33,786 nt of DNA from Defluviitaleaceae bacterium. Lineage in GTDB: Bacteria > Bacillota_I > Bacilli_A > MOL361 > Turicibacteraceae. The notes beneath the pieces are model-generated. The model was not told the DNA's origin. It made no database searches and saw only the letters and a list, made by a program, of their open reading frames with translations. Below, in pieces: positions 33,618 through 33,786 of this stretch. Location: NCBI GenBank assembly GCA_009778135.1, contig WRKJ01000086.1, forward strand, positions 1 through 33,786, read 5' to 3'. Position numbers and translations under genes: made by a program. Each line of letters begins with the position of its first letter. Position 1 is the first letter of the stretch.

Positions 33618-33786
33618 GATCTCTCTTTTATAAAGTCTTGTTGTACATACACTTTCATGCTCAAAAAACAAAATAGACGGATCACCCTCGAAAAGGCAAT
33701 CGTTTTTGAGAAGGATCTTTAAAGCAACCCTCAAAAGGAAATTTAAAAAAATCAAATTTTATCCTACAAATTTTTAAATTTTGTGG

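Noticed and set aside
33680-33717. Riboswitch before guaB
   Set aside because: Only an imperfect hairpin upstream of the promoter; it would not be part of the guaB transcript.

Overview
The window looks like chromosomal DNA of a low-GC Gram-positive bacterium (Bacillota). Genes have strong AGGAGG-type ribosome binding sites, sigma-A-type promoters, tight operons and standard code. I cannot fix the genus. Every gene I accept lies on the minus strand, so the layout below runs in the order of transcription, from high to low coordinates.

Right end (33786-30402): a monocistronic guaB with its own promoter and terminator, then a PD-(D/E)XK 'Rpn/transposase-like' nuclease gene, then the trp control region. 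Centre right (30401-25388): trpD-trpC-trpF-trpB-trpA and a YczE/YitT-like membrane protein. There is no trpE or trpG. The trp promoter is followed by a 39-codon leader ORF with Trp-Gln-Trp-Trp and, just before trpD, an intrinsic terminator. Centre (25322-14537): a branched-chain amino acid operon ilvB-ilvC-ilvD-ilvA-leuA-leuB-leuC-leuD. It is preceded by a 42-codon leader ORF with an Ile/Val/Leu run and by a terminator/antiterminator pair. Both operons therefore look controlled by classical ribosome-mediated attenuation rather than by T-boxes or TRAP. Their promoters and first transcribed bases also resemble each other. No acetolactate synthase small subunit (ilvN/ilvH) is present. Where it would be expected, between ilvB and ilvC, there is a 202-bp element with two exact 50-bp direct repeats flanking a partly inverted copy, able to form two mutually exclusive hairpins.

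Centre left (14482-8902): an unrecognised membrane-anchored protein, a 23S rRNA m5U methyltransferase of the RlmD/RlmCD type placed directly behind a terminator, a two-gene ABC-2 exporter, a DUF4160-DUF2442 pair in which DUF4160 is broken by an in-frame stop, and a VOC-family protein.

Left end (8721-1): the most unusual part, a compact, translationally coupled nine-gene operon. Its order is a zinc-ribbon/FHA protein, an EagR/DUF1795-like putative chaperone, a VgrG-like spike, two uncharacterised proteins, a second VgrG-like spike, a DUF4280 (PAAR-like) protein ending in an EndoU-like nuclease domain, and two AT-rich small genes that are probable immunity genes. It has the logic of a type VI or contractile-injection spike-effector-immunity cassette, but in a Gram-positive background and with no tube, sheath, baseplate or ClpV gene in view. 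A structured 5' leader precedes it and gene fragments follow it. It is the best candidate here for a poorly described system. All functions are read from sequence by eye; no database search was run.
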